Origin: Belliella pelovolcani
GTDB lineage: Bacteria > Bacteroidota > Bacteroidia > Cytophagales > Cyclobacteriaceae
Assembly: GCF_900156785.1 (NCBI RefSeq)
Contig: NZ_FTOP01000016.1
Coordinates: 40,915 to 104,914 of the forward strand
Direction: 5' to 3'
DNA: 64,000 bases
This document shows, in pieces, positions 19,317-29,688 of the stretch (positions within the stretch are counted from its first letter, which is position 1; each line of letters begins with the position of its first letter). Both the position numbers and the translations under genes were made by a program. The notes below the pieces were generated by a model that worked only from the letters and a program-made list of their open reading frames with translations, was not told the origin of the DNA and ran no database searches.

Positions 19317-19684
19317 TGATTGACCATATGGTTTGCTACTTGTACAAAATACTTCATCATGGCTTCTTTGGTATTTTGATCCATTTCGACCTTATCCATC
19401 GCAGCAAACATACAATTGAGCCAGCTATTTCTCAAATTTCCATCTATCTTCCACTGAAAATGCCTCTTTTTTAGCATAGGGTGACCTCTTTGTTCTGAGT
19501 ATGTCTGAGGCCCTCCAAATACTTGTTGAAGAAACAAAAATAATCGCTCTTCAGCTGGTTCGAGTTCTTCTGGATAAAGTGCCAAAAGTTCAGGTGATTT
19601 AGCCACTTTTAGATAGAAGTGATGCACAAGGGCTTTGATTTTAGCTTCTCCGAGTGATTCATAGATGGTCTGAAACTCGTACAT
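19313..19684 (-). CDS. Truncated hemoglobin (group II-like globin)
   Basis: The product has 123 residues, the size of truncated globins. The heme-binding segment GHPMLKKRHF supplies the proximal histidine (the H of RH), and the following NSWLNCM carries the tryptophan expected in group II (YjbI-like) proteins. N-terminal helix residues Y/F in the distal pocket are plausible (VHHFYLKV). Such proteins bind oxygen or NO. The overlap with plsC (ATGA) is unusual company for a globin. Confidence 0.88.
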   Translation of the reverse strand: MYEFQTIYESLGEAKIKALVHHFYLKVAKSPELLALYPEELEPAEERLFLFLQQVFGGPQTYSEQRGHPMLKKRHFQWKIDGNLRNSWLNCMFAAMDKVEMDQNTKEAMMKYFVQVANHMVNQ

Positions 19685-19722
19685 AGGTGAATTCTGGGAT
19701 ATAATTTAGGTTAAGTCAAAAA

Positions 19723-19744
19723 AAAGACTGCACGAGCAGCCTTT
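19723..19744 (-). terminator. Terminator of the accBC operon
   Basis: Nine-pair stem (arms 19723-19731 and 19736-19744, one G-T pair), four-base loop, T tract on the minus strand, 22 bases after the accC stop. Confidence 0.85.
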
Positions 19745-19766
19745 TTTATGTAGATATCAAACGATC

Positions 19767-21116
19767 TTATTTTTTGATCACAGAGAAATCGAAAGTTTCT
19801 AAGAATTTGGTTGTGAAATCGCCTTTTTTGAATTGTTCGTTTTCGAGTAATGCGATATGGAAAGGAATGGTAGTTTTGATACCATCGATTACAAACTCTT
19901 CCAAGGCTCTCTTCATTCTTACAATGACTTCTTCTCTTGACTGACCACTTACGATGAGTTTGGCAATCATGGAGTCATAGTTTGGTGGAATCACATAGCC
20001 TGCGTACACATGACTATCTATTCTCACGCCACGTCCACCTGGAAGGTGTAGGTTTACAATTTTCCCTGGACTTGGTCTAAAACCATTTGCAGGATCTTCC
20101 GCATTGATTCTACACTCCATTGCATATAATTTCGGGAAGTAGTTTTTACCAGAGATTTTCTCACCTGCTGCTACTTTGATCTGTTCTTTGATCAAGTCAA
20201 AGTCAGTCACTTCTTCTGTAATTGGGTGCTCTACTTGTATTCTGGTATTCATTTCCATGAAGTAGAAATTTCGATGCTTATCTACCAAAAATTCAATAGT
20301 ACCGGCACCTTCATAGCCGATGGCTTCTGCACCCTTGATGGCTGCTTTACCCATAGCTTCTCGAAGCTCATCAGTAATAAAAGGAGAAGGCGTCTCTTCT
20401 ACCAATTTCTGATGCCTTCTTTGGATCGAACAGTCTCTTTCAGATAAGTGACATGCTTTGCCATTACTGTCACCAACAATCTGAATTTCTATGTGTCTAG
20501 GTTCTTCTACAAACTTCTCTAGGTATAGCCCATCATTTCCAAAAGCAGCTCCGGATTCTTGCCTAGCATCATCCCAAGCTTTTTTAAACTCGCTTTCTTC
20601 TTTGACAATACGCATACCTCTACCACCACCACCTGCTGTAGCCTTCAAGATTACAGGATAACCCATTTCTTTGGCAATCAGCATACCCTGTTCCATTGAT
20701 TCTAATAGACCTTCTGATCCTGGAATTGTTGGTACTCCAGCAGTTTTCATGGTTGCTTTGGCAGTAGCCTTGTCGCCCATTCTATTGATCATGTCAGGGC
20801 TAGCACCGATAAACTTGATGTTATATTCTTCACATATCCTTGAAAATTCAGCATTTTCAGATAGAAAACCGTATCCAGGATGAATGGCGTCTGCATTGGT
20901 AATCTCAGCAGCAGCTATAATTCTAGGAATATTGAGATAGGAATCTCTGCTTGGAGCTGGGCCTATACACACTGCTTCATCTGCAAAACGCACATGCAAA
21001 CTGTCCTTGTCGGCTGTGGAATAAACTGCAACAGTTTTGATTCCCATCTCTTTACAAGTACGGATTACTCTGAGTGCAATTTCACCTCTGTTTGCTATTA
21101 ATATTTTTTTAAACAC
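19767..21116 (-). CDS. accC: Biotin carboxylase subunit of acetyl-CoA carboxylase
   Basis: The product has 449 residues. It is an ATP-grasp enzyme that carboxylates biotin on AccB, the first step of fatty-acid synthesis. The N-domain starts [19 protein letters not shown]. The glycine-rich ATP loop [12 protein letters not shown] lies near residue 160, and the metal and bicarbonate region [15 protein letters not shown] near residue 288. It follows accB after 29 bases, and the unit ends with a terminator. Confidence 0.96.
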   Translation of the reverse strand: MFKKILIANRGEIALRVIRTCKEMGIKTVAVYSTADKDSLHVRFADEAVCIGPAPSRDSYLNIPRIIAAAEITNADAIHPGYGFLSENAEFSRICEEYNIKFIGASPDMINRMGDKATAKATMKTAGVPTIPGSEGLLESMEQGMLIAKEMGYPVILKATAGGGGRGMRIVKEESEFKKAWDDARQESGAAFGNDGLYLEKFVEEPRHIEIQIVGDSNGKACHLSERDCSIQRRHQKLVEETPSPFITDELREAMGKAAIKGAEAIGYEGAGTIEFLVDKHRNFYFMEMNTRIQVEHPITEEVTDFDLIKEQIKVAAGEKISGKNYFPKLYAMECRINAEDPANGFRPSPGKIVNLHLPGGRGVRIDSHVYAGYVIPPNYDSMIAKLIVSGQSREEVIVRMKRALEEFVIDGIKTTIPFHIALLENEQFKKGDFTTKFLETFDFSVIKK

Positions 21117-21145
21117 AATGATTGAGTTTTGTGAAACAAAAGAAA

Positions 21146-21619
21146 TTATCCTGCTGGATCTACTAAGAATAGTGGTTGGTCATACTCTACTGGAGTTGCG
21201 TTGTCAACCAAAACTTTCACAATCTTTCCAGAAACTTCAGATTCAATTTCGTTGAAAAGTTTCATTGCTTCTATGATACAAACTGTTTGACCTGCTTTTA
21301 TTGAATCACCAACATTGACAAAAGCATCCGCATCTGGATTCGGAGTTCTGTAAAATGTACCGATCATAGGGGATTTGATCTCAATGTATTTTGAAGTATC
21401 GTCTTTGGCAGAAGCGGCAGGTGGTGCAGGAGCAGCAGCAGGTGCAGCTACAGGAGCTGGTGCCTGTGGTGCCACAGGGGCAGGAGCAGGAGCGGCCACG
21501 AATTGCATTTCAGAATTCTTTTTGATAGACAATTTGAATTCTTCTGTTTCAATTTTCACCTCTGCTAATCCAGAGTTTGAAATAAAATCTATAAGGTCTT
21601 GAATTTCTTTTGCTTTCAT
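21146..21619 (-). CDS. accB: Biotin carboxyl carrier protein
   Basis: The product has 157 residues. The N-terminal helix pair is followed by a flexible Ala/Pro linker (about residues 42-70; repeated APAPVA units) and the biotinyl domain. The biotin-accepting lysine is K120 in EAMKL. It carries CO2 between biotin carboxylase and carboxyltransferase. It lies directly before accC and 104 bases after efp in the same direction. Confidence 0.96.
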   Translation of the reverse strand: MKAKEIQDLIDFISNSGLAEVKIETEEFKLSIKKNSEMQFVAAPAPAPVAPQAPAPVAAPAAAPAPPAASAKDDTSKYIEIKSPMIGTFYRTPNPDADAFVNVGDSIKAGQTVCIIEAMKLFNEIESEVSGKIVKVLVDNATPVEYDQPLFLVDPAG

Positions 21620-21723
21620 AATTTAGTCTAGTTTGTGGAAACCGGGATGACCGATTTCAGTTTTGGTTTGGGTTTGAAACAATAAAGCCATGTAATTTAA
21701 TAAAATCACATAGCTTTTTGAAT

Positions 21724-22287
21724 TTATTTTACTCTTTCCGAGTAAGAACCATCGCGTGTATCTACTTTGATCATTGTATCTTGCTCTACAAAAAGCGGAA
21801 CCATCACAGTAGCTCCAGTTTCTACAGTCGCAGGCTTGAGTGCATTGGTGGCTGTGTCACCTTTGATACCTGGTTCAGTATAAGTAATCATCAATTCTAC
21901 AAAAGGAGGAAGTTCTACTGTAAGAGGAGTCTCTGTTTCGGCATGAACCAAAACATCCACAATTTGACCTTCCTTCATCAAGTTTGCTCTTTCGATCAAC
22001 TTTTCTTCGATTCTTATTTGTTCAAAAGTATCAGTATCCATGAAGTGTAGGCCCATTTCATCAGAGTAAAGATACTGATGTGGTCTTTTTTCTACCCTTG
22101 CAGTAGTTACTTTTTCTCCTGCATTGAATGTCTTGTCCAATACTTTACCATTGGTAAGGCTTTTCAATTTGGTCCTTACAAATGCAGCACCTTTGCCAGG
22201 CTTTACGTGCTGAAATTCTGTAATGGTATAGATGTCATGGTTAAACTCAAGACACAAGCCATTTTTAAAGTCCGCGGTACTTGCCAT
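21724..22287 (-). CDS. efp: Translation elongation factor P
   Basis: The product has 187 residues, full length for the three-OB-fold protein. EF-P relieves ribosome stalling at proline runs. The tip loop reads [12 protein letters not shown] (residues 27-38), with the lysine that is modified in many bacteria. The modification enzymes are not in the window. The C-terminal domain ends [16 protein letters not shown], as usual. It lies between fabH (28 bases upstream) and accB. Confidence 0.96.
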   Translation of the reverse strand: MASTADFKNGLCLEFNHDIYTITEFQHVKPGKGAAFVRTKLKSLTNGKVLDKTFNAGEKVTTARVEKRPHQYLYSDEMGLHFMDTDTFEQIRIEEKLIERANLMKEGQIVDVLVHAETETPLTVELPPFVELMITYTEPGIKGDTATNALKPATVETGATVMVPLFVEQDTMIKVDTRDGSYSERVK

Positions 22288-22315
22288 TATTTATTTACTT
22301 AAGTTAGATTTAGGT

Positions 22316-23314
22316 TTAGTTAGGGTCATAACCCCATTTTAGATAAATAGCTCCCCAAGTGAATCCTCCACCGAATGCCGCTAAGATAATATTGTCACCC
22401 TTTTTCAATTGTGATTCGTAATCCCATAGACAAAGTGGTAATGTACCAGCTGTAGTGTTGCCATACTTTTCTATATTCATCATGACCTTTTCTGGTCCTA
22501 CGCCCATTCGATTAGCAGTAGCATCTATGATTCTTTTATTCGCTTGATGCGGAACCAACCATGCTACATCTTCGGCTGTTAGTCCATTTTTCTCCATGAT
22601 TTTAGCACTTACATCAGCCATATTGGTGACCGCAAACTTGAAAACAGTAGAGCCTTCTTGGAATGCAAAATGTTCTCTAGCTTGTACAGTTTCAATAGAA
22701 GCAGGTTTTCTACTTCCCCCAGCTTTCATGTGTAGGTATGGTGCACCTGAGCCGTCTGCATGTAGGATGCTATCCATAATGCCCACTTCTTCTTCCGTAG
22801 GTTCTAATAAAACAGCACCACCCCCGTCTCCAAAAATGATACATGTAGCCCTATCTTGATAATCAATAATAGAAGACATCTTGTCTGCTCCTACGATGAT
22901 TACTTTCTTGTGCATACCCGTTTCAATGAATTGGCTTCCCATGGTCAACGCATATAGAAAGCCAGAACAGGCTGCTGATATATCAAAACTAAAACTGTTT
23001 TTTGCCCCTACATTATCGGCTATAATATTAGCCGTAGCTGGGAAAGGCATATCTGGGGTCACTGTAGCACATATGATTAAATCAATGTCTTCAGGATTGG
23101 TGTTTGTTTTTTTAAGTAATCCTTTTACCGCTTCTGTTCCGATGACTGAGGTTCCTTGATTGTCACCTTTGAGGATTCTTCTTTCTTTGATACCTGTGCG
23201 GGAGACGATCCACTCGTCGTTGGTATCCACCATGGTTTCAAGTTCTTGGTTGGTCAATACATAGTCTGGGACCCAACCTTGAACCCCTGTAATTACTGCT
23301 CTGGTTTTTTTCAT
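22316..23314 (-). CDS. fabH: 3-oxoacyl-[acyl-carrier-protein] synthase III
   Basis: I take the start at 23314 ([10 protein letters not shown]), as the ten codons before it are not part of the family; this gives 332 residues. FabH condenses acyl-CoA with malonyl-ACP to start fatty-acid chains. The catalytic triad is C116 (AACSGF), H256 (VPHQANKR) and N286 (GNTTAGT). It opens a fabH-efp-accB-accC run, so the genes for starting fatty-acid synthesis are probably co-expressed with EF-P. The plsX gene often found beside fabH and rpmF is not here. Confidence 0.95.
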   Translation of the reverse strand: MKKTRAVITGVQGWVPDYVLTNQELETMVDTNDEWIVSRTGIKERRILKGDNQGTSVIGTEAVKGLLKKTNTNPEDIDLIICATVTPDMPFPATANIIADNVGAKNSFSFDISAACSGFLYALTMGSQFIETGMHKKVIIVGADKMSSIIDYQDRATCIIFGDGGGAVLLEPTEEEVGIMDSILHADGSGAPYLHMKAGGSRKPASIETVQAREHFAFQEGSTVFKFAVTNMADVSAKIMEKNGLTAEDVAWLVPHQANKRIIDATANRMGVGPEKVMMNIEKYGNTTAGTLPLCLWDYESQLKKGDNIILAAFGGGFTWGAIYLKWGYDPN

Positions 23315-23539
23315 CAAATGGTTTTTGTTTAGGCAGAAGCTCAAACTATGAAAGTTAAAGGCTCTGACTTACAGTTGTTTACTTCATGAAATGTTAATTG
23401 AAGTATTCTCCTGCTTTTGATTGAGGCTTCAAAAATATTTAAAATGTACTGTTCCACCAAAGTTTTTTCTTTTTTGGGGTGTTTTAATAATAATCTGCAA
23501 GTGATTTTTAGAGGTGCAAATCGAGTTATTAAACAAAAA

Positions 23540-23566
23540 AATCCATTCTGAATATCAGAATGGATT
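23540..23566 (-). terminator. Terminator of the yceD-rpmF unit
   Basis: Twelve-pair perfect stem (arms 23540-23551 and 23555-23566) with a three-base loop, followed on the minus strand by a seven-T run. It lies about 30 bases after the rpmF stop. Confidence 0.88.
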
Positions 23567-23595
23567 CTTATTAAAAGGCCTTTTTTTGATTTTTT

Positions 23596-23787
23596 TTAAG
23601 CAAGAACTTCTTTCTCCATGATCACCTGTCCTTTGTAGTACAGTTTACCATCGAGCCAGAAAGCTCTGTGTGGCATGTGAAATTCACCCGTAGTAGGGCA
23701 CTGTGCCAAAGAAGGAGCTGTCAACTTATAGTGAGTTCTTCTTTTGTCTCTTCTGGTTTTCGAAATTTTTCGTTTAGGATGCGCCAT
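23596..23787 (-). CDS. rpmF: 50S ribosomal protein L32
   Basis: The product has 63 residues. The N-terminal [20 protein letters not shown] is the L32 signature. Only one cysteine remains in the zinc-ribbon region ([14 protein letters not shown]), the zinc-free form common in this phylum as I recall it. It follows the DUF177 gene by 23 bases, the widespread yceD-rpmF pair. Confidence 0.96.
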   Translation of the reverse strand: MAHPKRKISKTRRDKRRTHYKLTAPSLAQCPTTGEFHMPHRAFWLDGKLYYKGQVIMEKEVLA

Positions 23788-23810
23788 CTCTATACAATTT
23801 TAGATTAATC

Positions 23811-24377
23811 TTATTTCTTTAACTTTTTTAATATATCCCATCTAGGATCGTTGCTTTCTGATTTGCTTTCAGACGAACCTTCCTGAACGTCGTCTTCATC
23901 TTCATTTTCCTCAGAAAAATATACTAACTCCCCCTCACCCTCGAAATCTTCATCGTCCATATCTTCTAAATAATCAGGATGAATTTTTTTTGCGGGTATG
24001 GCAAGTAAGATAAATTCATATATCAATTGTGCTACATTGATACTAGGAGTATCTCTAGTAATCATAAAGACATCTTCCGTGATCTCAGTTTCTTCAAGCC
24101 CGTACTTATAAATCACTTTTTCTTCTGTGATTAATTCTTGATCAAATTCCTCGAGGCTTCTGTCACAAATCAACCTTACTGTTCCGTTGATATGAAATTC
24201 AACTTCCATCAAGGAAGTAAGCTTATTCAAATGTATTGTAGCACTTAGATTTCCATCTTTTAGGAAATCCTGAACATCGAAATGACTGAAAAACTCTCCG
24301 TCTACGGCGAAAGTAAACTCGTGCCTACCTTCTTTGAGTTTGATGACATCTATGTTGTAATTTTTCAAGAATTTCAT
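23811..24377 (-). CDS. DUF177/YceD family protein
   Basis: The product has 188 residues. The conserved cysteine segment VRLICDRSLEEFD (about residues 69-81) and the acidic C-terminus (MDDEDFEGEGELVYFSEENEDEDD) are typical. Homologues are linked to 23S rRNA accumulation and nearly always precede rpmF, as here. The gene has an unusually good Shine-Dalgarno (AGGAGG five bases before ATG) and a TAAATTTG box at 24402-24409. Confidence 0.88.
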   Translation of the reverse strand: MKFLKNYNIDVIKLKEGRHEFTFAVDGEFFSHFDVQDFLKDGNLSATIHLNKLTSLMEVEFHINGTVRLICDRSLEEFDQELITEEKVIYKYGLEETEITEDVFMITRDTPSINVAQLIYEFILLAIPAKKIHPDYLEDMDDEDFEGEGELVYFSEENEDEDDVQEGSSESKSESNDPRWDILKKLKK

Positions 24378-24401
24378 CCAGCCCTCCTTATTTCAAGACC
24401 G

Positions 24402-24409
24402 CAAATTTA
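24402..24409 (-). promoter_or_regulatory. Candidate -7 box of yceD-rpmF
   Basis: On the minus strand this reads TAAATTTG, fitting TAnnTTTG, about 25 bases before the yceD ATG. No clear -33 TTG was found. Confidence 0.45.
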
Positions 24410-24526
24410 GATATATCTATTAGAAAAATAAAATTTGGTGAAGAATTATTTCTCAGTATTTTTCTAATGCGGCCGTTTAGCTTCTGAATCAGCATGTTTG
24501 ATAGAATTGCATGTTTAAGCTTTCAA

Positions 24527-25555
24527 TCAATTATCCTCTTCTTCTTCCCAGTTTCCTCGATTTCGGATAACATCATATGCTTGTAGTATAGCTGCCCGCA
24601 TAGATCCTTCGTCTGCAACATTTTTACCAGCTATATTGTATGCAGTTCCGTGGTCAGGGGAGGTTCTGACTATTGGTAACCCTGCAGTGAAGTTGACGCC
24701 TGTTTCAAATGCAATAGATTTGAATGGAATGAGGCCTTGATCGTGGTACATGGCTAAGACACCATCAAATTTCTTTTGATGCATCATGCCAAAAAAACCA
24801 TCTGCTGGATAGGGACCAAATACCAAATGACCCTTGTCTTTGAATTCTCGAATAACAAGTTGTATGATGTTAATTTCTTCATCACCCAATAGCCCATCTT
24901 CTCCAGCATGTGGATTTAGCCCTAATACCGCAATTCTTGGCTTAGCAATTCCAAAATCATCAGTGAGTGATTTGAGCATCAAGTTGAGTTTGGATTTGAT
25001 ATTGTTGGGTGTGACGTTTTGAGCGATATCCTTGAGGGGAATATGTCCCGTCACTATGCCAACTCGGATATCTTCAGCGACCAAAAACATCAAACTCTCC
25101 TTCGTATCAAATGCTGCTGTCAAATACTCCGTATGTCCAACAAACTTCAAGTCTCCTGAATTGATGTTGTTTTTGTTCAAAGGAGCCGTTACTAATGCTT
25201 CAATCTTCCCGGCTTTTAAATCTTCGATCGCATGATTCAAAGCAGCAAGTGCCATTTTGCCAGCTTCTTGAGTTTCTACCCCAGGAATTACCTCAGGACT
25301 ATCTTCCACTACATTGATAAGGTTGATTTTCTTATGATGAATTTCATCTACAGAGCGGATTTGCATGAAGTTAAATTCATCCATCTCGAGTTGTTTTCTG
25401 TAAAAAGTGATTGCTTTGCCGTGAGCATAAATGACAGGAGTGACTAGTTTTTGAATTCTATTATCCATCAATGCCTTCATGGTAACTTCAGCTCCAATGC
25501 CATTGATATCTCCTATGCTGATTCCTACGACTGGTTTGTTCTTTCTCTGATTCAT
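24527..25555 (-). CDS. pdxA: 4-hydroxythreonine-4-phosphate dehydrogenase
   Basis: The product has 342 residues. It is an NAD-dependent enzyme of pyridoxal-phosphate synthesis. The N-terminus VVGISIGDINGIGAEVTMKA, the metal/substrate segment FVGHTEYLTAAF, the GLNPHAGEDGLLG loop and YHDQGLIPFKSIAF are all characteristic. Three metal-binding histidines are visible in these motifs. The acidic C-terminal tail (EEEEDN) is short. It is divergent from rsmA, with about 140 bases between them. Confidence 0.95.
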   Translation of the reverse strand: MNQRKNKPVVGISIGDINGIGAEVTMKALMDNRIQKLVTPVIYAHGKAITFYRKQLEMDEFNFMQIRSVDEIHHKKINLINVVEDSPEVIPGVETQEAGKMALAALNHAIEDLKAGKIEALVTAPLNKNNINSGDLKFVGHTEYLTAAFDTKESLMFLVAEDIRVGIVTGHIPLKDIAQNVTPNNIKSKLNLMLKSLTDDFGIAKPRIAVLGLNPHAGEDGLLGDEEINIIQLVIREFKDKGHLVFGPYPADGFFGMMHQKKFDGVLAMYHDQGLIPFKSIAFETGVNFTAGLPIVRTSPDHGTAYNIAGKNVADEGSMRAAILQAYDVIRNRGNWEEEEDN

Positions 25556-25696
25556 CAGTTTATGTCAATACTTAGAGATCTTAAGATTAATTCACATTCA
25601 GGCTGACTACCAGCAGAATGGGAAATAATTTAGACCTTAATGATTATTGTCTTATTTTTGGAACTGCAATTTATATAAAATAATCCGAGTAAGCGC

Positions 25697-26479
25697 ATGG
25701 AAAAAGTCAAACCTAAAAAACACCTTGGACAGCATTTTCTGACTGACCTGAGTATTGCAGAGAAGATTGCCAAGGCTGTCACAGGACATGGAGGAGTAAA
25801 AAAAGTCCTCGAAATTGGTCCTGGAATGGGGGTTTTGACAGACTTTCTTTTACTAGAAGATTGGGACCTTTATTTGGTTGATATCGATAAAGAATCTATT
25901 GCATACCTTCATCAAAAATACCCATCACTCGGAAGTAAAATCATAGATGGAGATTACTTGAAAGAAGATTTCAAGAACATCATGAACGGCCCTTATGTAG
26001 TCGCAGGAAACTTTCCTTACAATATTTCTTCCCAAATTTTCTTTAAGGTCTTAGAGGAAAGAGACCAAGTCACTGAGGTGGTTTGCATGTTGCAAAAAGA
26101 AGTAGCCCAAAGGATCGCTTCGCCTAAAGGGAATAAGGATTATGGAATTCTTTCCGTATTGCTTCAGGCATTCTATGATATAGAGTACTTATTTACGGTA
26201 CCTCCAGGTGTATTCAACCCACCTCCCAAAGTAAATTCTGGAGTGATCCGTCTGAAAAGAAATCAAGTTGAAAAATTAGACTGTAATGAAAAATTATTCT
26301 TTCGTGTGGTCAAACAAGGATTTAGTACAAGGAGGAAGACCTTGAGGAATGCAGTGAAAAGTATGGGTATTTCTGAAGAGCTCAAGGCTGATACCTTACT
26401 AGATAAGCGCGCAGAACAATTGGGTGTTGAAGAATTTATTTATTTAACCAACAAAATCGAAGAGTCTTGGAACCAATAA
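25697..26479 (+). CDS. rsmA: 16S rRNA (adenine1518/1519-N6)-dimethyltransferase
   Basis: The product has 260 residues. It dimethylates two adjacent adenines near the 3' end of 16S rRNA during small-subunit maturation. The SAM-binding motif is EIGPGMGVLT (residues 39-48), and the catalytic motif IV is NFPYNI (105-110). The N-terminus KPKKHLGQHFL is conserved. The gene overlaps the following mgtE by 13 bases. Confidence 0.96.
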   Translation: MEKVKPKKHLGQHFLTDLSIAEKIAKAVTGHGGVKKVLEIGPGMGVLTDFLLLEDWDLYLVDIDKESIAYLHQKYPSLGSKIIDGDYLKEDFKNIMNGPYVVAGNFPYNISSQIFFKVLEERDQVTEVVCMLQKEVAQRIASPKGNKDYGILSVLLQAFYDIEYLFTVPPGVFNPPPKVNSGVIRLKRNQVEKLDCNEKLFFRVVKQGFSTRRKTLRNAVKSMGISEELKADTLLDKRAEQLGVEEFIYLTNKIEESWNQ

Positions 26480-27834
26480 AAGTTTTTGAATTATCAAAAG
26501 AGTACCTAGAAAGTCTTAGAGAGGCAATTGAGTTAACTGACATTGACTTCATCAAACAGTCATTTGATGGAGTCAATGAAGCTGATATAGCTGCGCTTTT
26601 GGACGAGCTAAATATGCAAGAAGCGCTGTATGTACTTCGTTTATTGGAGGCTGAGGTAGCGGCAGATATTTTGATAGAACTTGATGAGGATTCATTGACT
26701 CGAGTGATTTATGAAATGGAGCCGTCAGAGTTGGCTGCTTATATAGATCAAATGGATTCTGATGATGCGGTAGATATATTGAACCTGCTCACAGTCAGGG
26801 AGCGGGAAGATGTCATCAGTCATCTACAAGAAAAAGAGAAGTCAGCCCACATCCTTGATCTATTGAGATATGATGAGGATAGTGCTGGTGGTTTGATGGC
26901 CAAAGAATTTATCAAAGCCAATAAAAATTGGAATGTCATTCAAACCATTGAGGAGATCAGAAGACAGGCAGAGAAAGTAGAAAAAATATATTCAATATAT
27001 GTCGTAGATAACAAGCAACACTTACTTGGTCGTGTTTCCTTGAAAAAAATCATCTTAGCATCTTCGGATACTAAAATTGCTGATATTTATGAACCTGAAT
27101 TGATATCTGTTCCTACGCATTTGGACGAAGAGGAGGTAGCTGAGATCATGAGAAGGTATGACTTGGAATCTATTCCAGTAGTCAATGCAAAAAACAAGCT
27201 TGTTGGAAGGATTACCGTCGATGATATATTAGATGTCATTAGAGAGCAATCGGAAGAGGATATGCAAGCCATGACTGGTATCTCTGCCGATGTGGAGGAG
27301 TCGGATTCTATATTTAGAATTTCCAAAGCGAGGTTACCTTGGCTTTTGATTGGCGTAATTGGAGGCTTGATGGGTGCCAAAATCATTGGTTTTTTTGAGG
27401 ATGGTTTGAGTAAATACATTGCTCTTGCTTCATTTATACCGCTTGTTGCTGCAACTGGTGGAAATGTTGGTATTCAATCCTCTTCCTTAGTGGTTCAGAC
27501 TTTAGCTTCCAAATCAGTGTTTGATGATACACCTTGGCAAAGGTTTATCAAAGGACTTTTGATTGCTTTGCTTAATGGAGTTGTATTGGGTTTGTTTGTC
27601 TTTGCAGTTGTAAAATTTATATATGGCTTTGAAGCAATTTTTGGTTTTACGATTGGTTTGGCGATGTTTTGTGTTGTATTGCTTGCTTCTTTCATGGGGA
27701 CAGTTACTCCTTTAGTGCTCAATCGTTTTGGTGTGAACCCAGCCATTGCTTCAGGTCCGTTTATCACAACTGCAAATGACCTTATTGGTCTAGCAGTTTA
27801 CTTTGGGGTTGCAATGTTGCTTCTCAATCTATAA
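26467..27834 (+). CDS. mgtE: Magnesium transporter MgtE
   Basis: The product has 455 residues. Residues 1-130 form the Mg-sensing N-domain, followed by two CBS domains (about 135-255) and five membrane helices (about 285-455), where the pore segment PLVAATGGNVGIQSSSLVVQTLA is conserved. It passes Mg2+ and closes when cytosolic Mg2+ is high. The start is a TTG at 26467, 13 bases inside rsmA. No ATG occurs until about residue 57, well inside the N-domain, so TTG is the best start, and coupling with rsmA is likely. Confidence 0.92.
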   Translation: MEPIKVFELSKEYLESLREAIELTDIDFIKQSFDGVNEADIAALLDELNMQEALYVLRLLEAEVAADILIELDEDSLTRVIYEMEPSELAAYIDQMDSDDAVDILNLLTVREREDVISHLQEKEKSAHILDLLRYDEDSAGGLMAKEFIKANKNWNVIQTIEEIRRQAEKVEKIYSIYVVDNKQHLLGRVSLKKIILASSDTKIADIYEPELISVPTHLDEEEVAEIMRRYDLESIPVVNAKNKLVGRITVDDILDVIREQSEEDMQAMTGISADVEESDSIFRISKARLPWLLIGVIGGLMGAKIIGFFEDGLSKYIALASFIPLVAATGGNVGIQSSSLVVQTLASKSVFDDTPWQRFIKGLLIALLNGVVLGLFVFAVVKFIYGFEAIFGFTIGLAMFCVVLLASFMGTVTPLVLNRFGVNPAIASGPFITTANDLIGLAVYFGVAMLLLNL

Positions 27835-27929
27835 AATTTTCTCAAAAGCAGCGGTTTATATATTAAGCAATATCCTAAACTTACCTTTAATCAAATAGAT
27901 AATCTTAACCTATTAAATCAATATCTTAA

Positions 27930-29576
27930 ATGAACAACATCAATCCAACTTCAACTCAAGCTTGGAAAAAGTTAATTCAGTTGGCCGAAATTAAAAAAGG
28001 GGAAAATATCCGATCACTATTTTCTAATCCAAATCGCTTTTCAGAAAATTCAATTCAAATAGAGGATATCCTTTTAGATTATTCCAAAAACAGAATTGAC
28101 GGAGAGACTAAGCAAGTTTTATTAGATTTAGTCAGAGAAATAGATCTCAGATCCGCGATTGAATCTATGTTTACTGGACAGAAGATTAATCTTACTGAAA
28201 ATAGAGCGGTCTTGCATACTGCACTGAGAAATAGGAGTAACGATCCAGTATTTTTTGAAGGTAAGGATGTCATGCCTGACATCAATACTGTATTGGCACA
28301 GATGAAAAATTTTGCGGAACAGGTTTATGGAGGGAAATGGCTGGGGTACACAGGTAAGCCAATCAAATCCTTAGTAAATATTGGTATTGGAGGTTCTGAT
28401 TTGGGTCCTGTTATGGTGACTGAAGCATTGAAGCCATACCAAAATCCTGATTTGGAAATTCATTTTGTTTCCAATGTAGATGGGACACATATTGCAGAGA
28501 CTCTTAAAAAAGTAGATCCTGAGACTACCTTATTTTTTATAGCGTCCAAGACATTTACTACACAAGAGACTATGACCAACGCGCACACTGCAAGGGCTTG
28601 GTTTATGGAGCATGCAAAAAAAGATGAGGCTGTTGCAAAACATTTTGCGGCGCTTTCTACCAATGCCAAAGCAGTGGCGGAATTTGGAATAGATACTGCA
28701 AATATGTTTGCTTTTTGGGATTGGGTAGGAGGTAGATACTCACTTTGGTCAGCTATTGGATTACCCATAGCTTGTGTGATAGGTTTCGATAACTTTGAAC
28801 AATTATTGGCTGGAGCGCATAGTATGGATCAACATTTCAGAAAGGCTGAATTTGACAAAAATATTCCTGTTTTATTGGCCTTGATTGGTATTTGGAATAC
28901 CAATTTCCTAGGAGCGACCTCAGAAGCGATCTTGCCTTATGATCAATACATGCATAGGTTTGCAGCTTATTTCCAACAAGGGAATATGGAATCTAATGGG
29001 AAATATGTAAGCAGAAATAATGAAAAAGTAAATTACCCAACTGGTCCTATTATCTGGGGTGAACCGGGTACTAATGGCCAACATGCATTTTATCAATTGA
29101 TTCATCAAGGAACACATTTGATTCCTTGTGATTTCATTGCATCTGCCAAGTCTCATAATCCAATCGGCGATCATCATAATAAGCTTTTGTCGAACTTTTT
29201 TGCACAGACAGAGGCCTTGATGAATGGAAAAGGCTTAGAAGAAGTTCAAGCAGAAATGAAAGCCGCAGGAAAAAGCACTGAAGAAATTGAGAAAATAGCA
29301 CCTCATAGAGTGTTTGAAGGCAACAGGCCTACTAATTCCATATTAGTAAAAGAAATCAATCCATATACTCTAGGACAATTGATAGCTATGTACGAGCATA
29401 AGATTTTTGTCCAAGGTGTAATTTGGAATATTCTTAGCTTTGATCAATGGGGGGTAGAGCTTGGAAAAGTTCTTGCAAATGCTATTTTTCCCGAGTTAGA
29501 GCATGATGATGAGATTAGCAGTCATGACGCCTCGACCAACGGATTGATCAATGCTTACAAGGCAATGAGGAAGTGA
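27930..29576 (+). CDS. pgi: Glucose-6-phosphate isomerase
   Basis: The product has 548 residues, the length of the classical bacterial/eukaryotic PGI. It interconverts glucose-6-phosphate and fructose-6-phosphate. Signature segments are [18 protein letters not shown], the phosphate loop [27 protein letters not shown] and the C-terminal catalytic-lysine region [14 protein letters not shown]. It stands alone, followed by a terminator at 29588. Confidence 0.96.
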   Translation: MNNINPTSTQAWKKLIQLAEIKKGENIRSLFSNPNRFSENSIQIEDILLDYSKNRIDGETKQVLLDLVREIDLRSAIESMFTGQKINLTENRAVLHTALRNRSNDPVFFEGKDVMPDINTVLAQMKNFAEQVYGGKWLGYTGKPIKSLVNIGIGGSDLGPVMVTEALKPYQNPDLEIHFVSNVDGTHIAETLKKVDPETTLFFIASKTFTTQETMTNAHTARAWFMEHAKKDEAVAKHFAALSTNAKAVAEFGIDTANMFAFWDWVGGRYSLWSAIGLPIACVIGFDNFEQLLAGAHSMDQHFRKAEFDKNIPVLLALIGIWNTNFLGATSEAILPYDQYMHRFAAYFQQGNMESNGKYVSRNNEKVNYPTGPIIWGEPGTNGQHAFYQLIHQGTHLIPCDFIASAKSHNPIGDHHNKLLSNFFAQTEALMNGKGLEEVQAEMKAAGKSTEEIEKIAPHRVFEGNRPTNSILVKEINPYTLGQLIAMYEHKIFVQGVIWNILSFDQWGVELGKVLANAIFPELEHDDEISSHDASTNGLINAYKAMRK

Positions 29577-29587
29577 AAATAATTATT

Positions 29588-29618
29588 AATAGGGAGTTCA
29601 CGAATTGAGCTTCCTATT
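29588..29618 (+). terminator. Terminator of pgi
   Basis: Nine-pair stem with one G-T pair (arms 29588-29596 and 29610-29618), then TGTTTTTTG. Confidence 0.65.
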
Positions 29619-29688
29619 TGTTTTTTGAACCTTAGTATTATACCCTTGTTCAAAAACTGAAAAAGAAGTAAGATCTGACAATAGACAC

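Noticed and set aside
21375..21602. Ala/Gly-rich plus-strand frame opposite accB
   Set aside because: It is the mirror of the Ala/Pro linker of AccB, not a gene.
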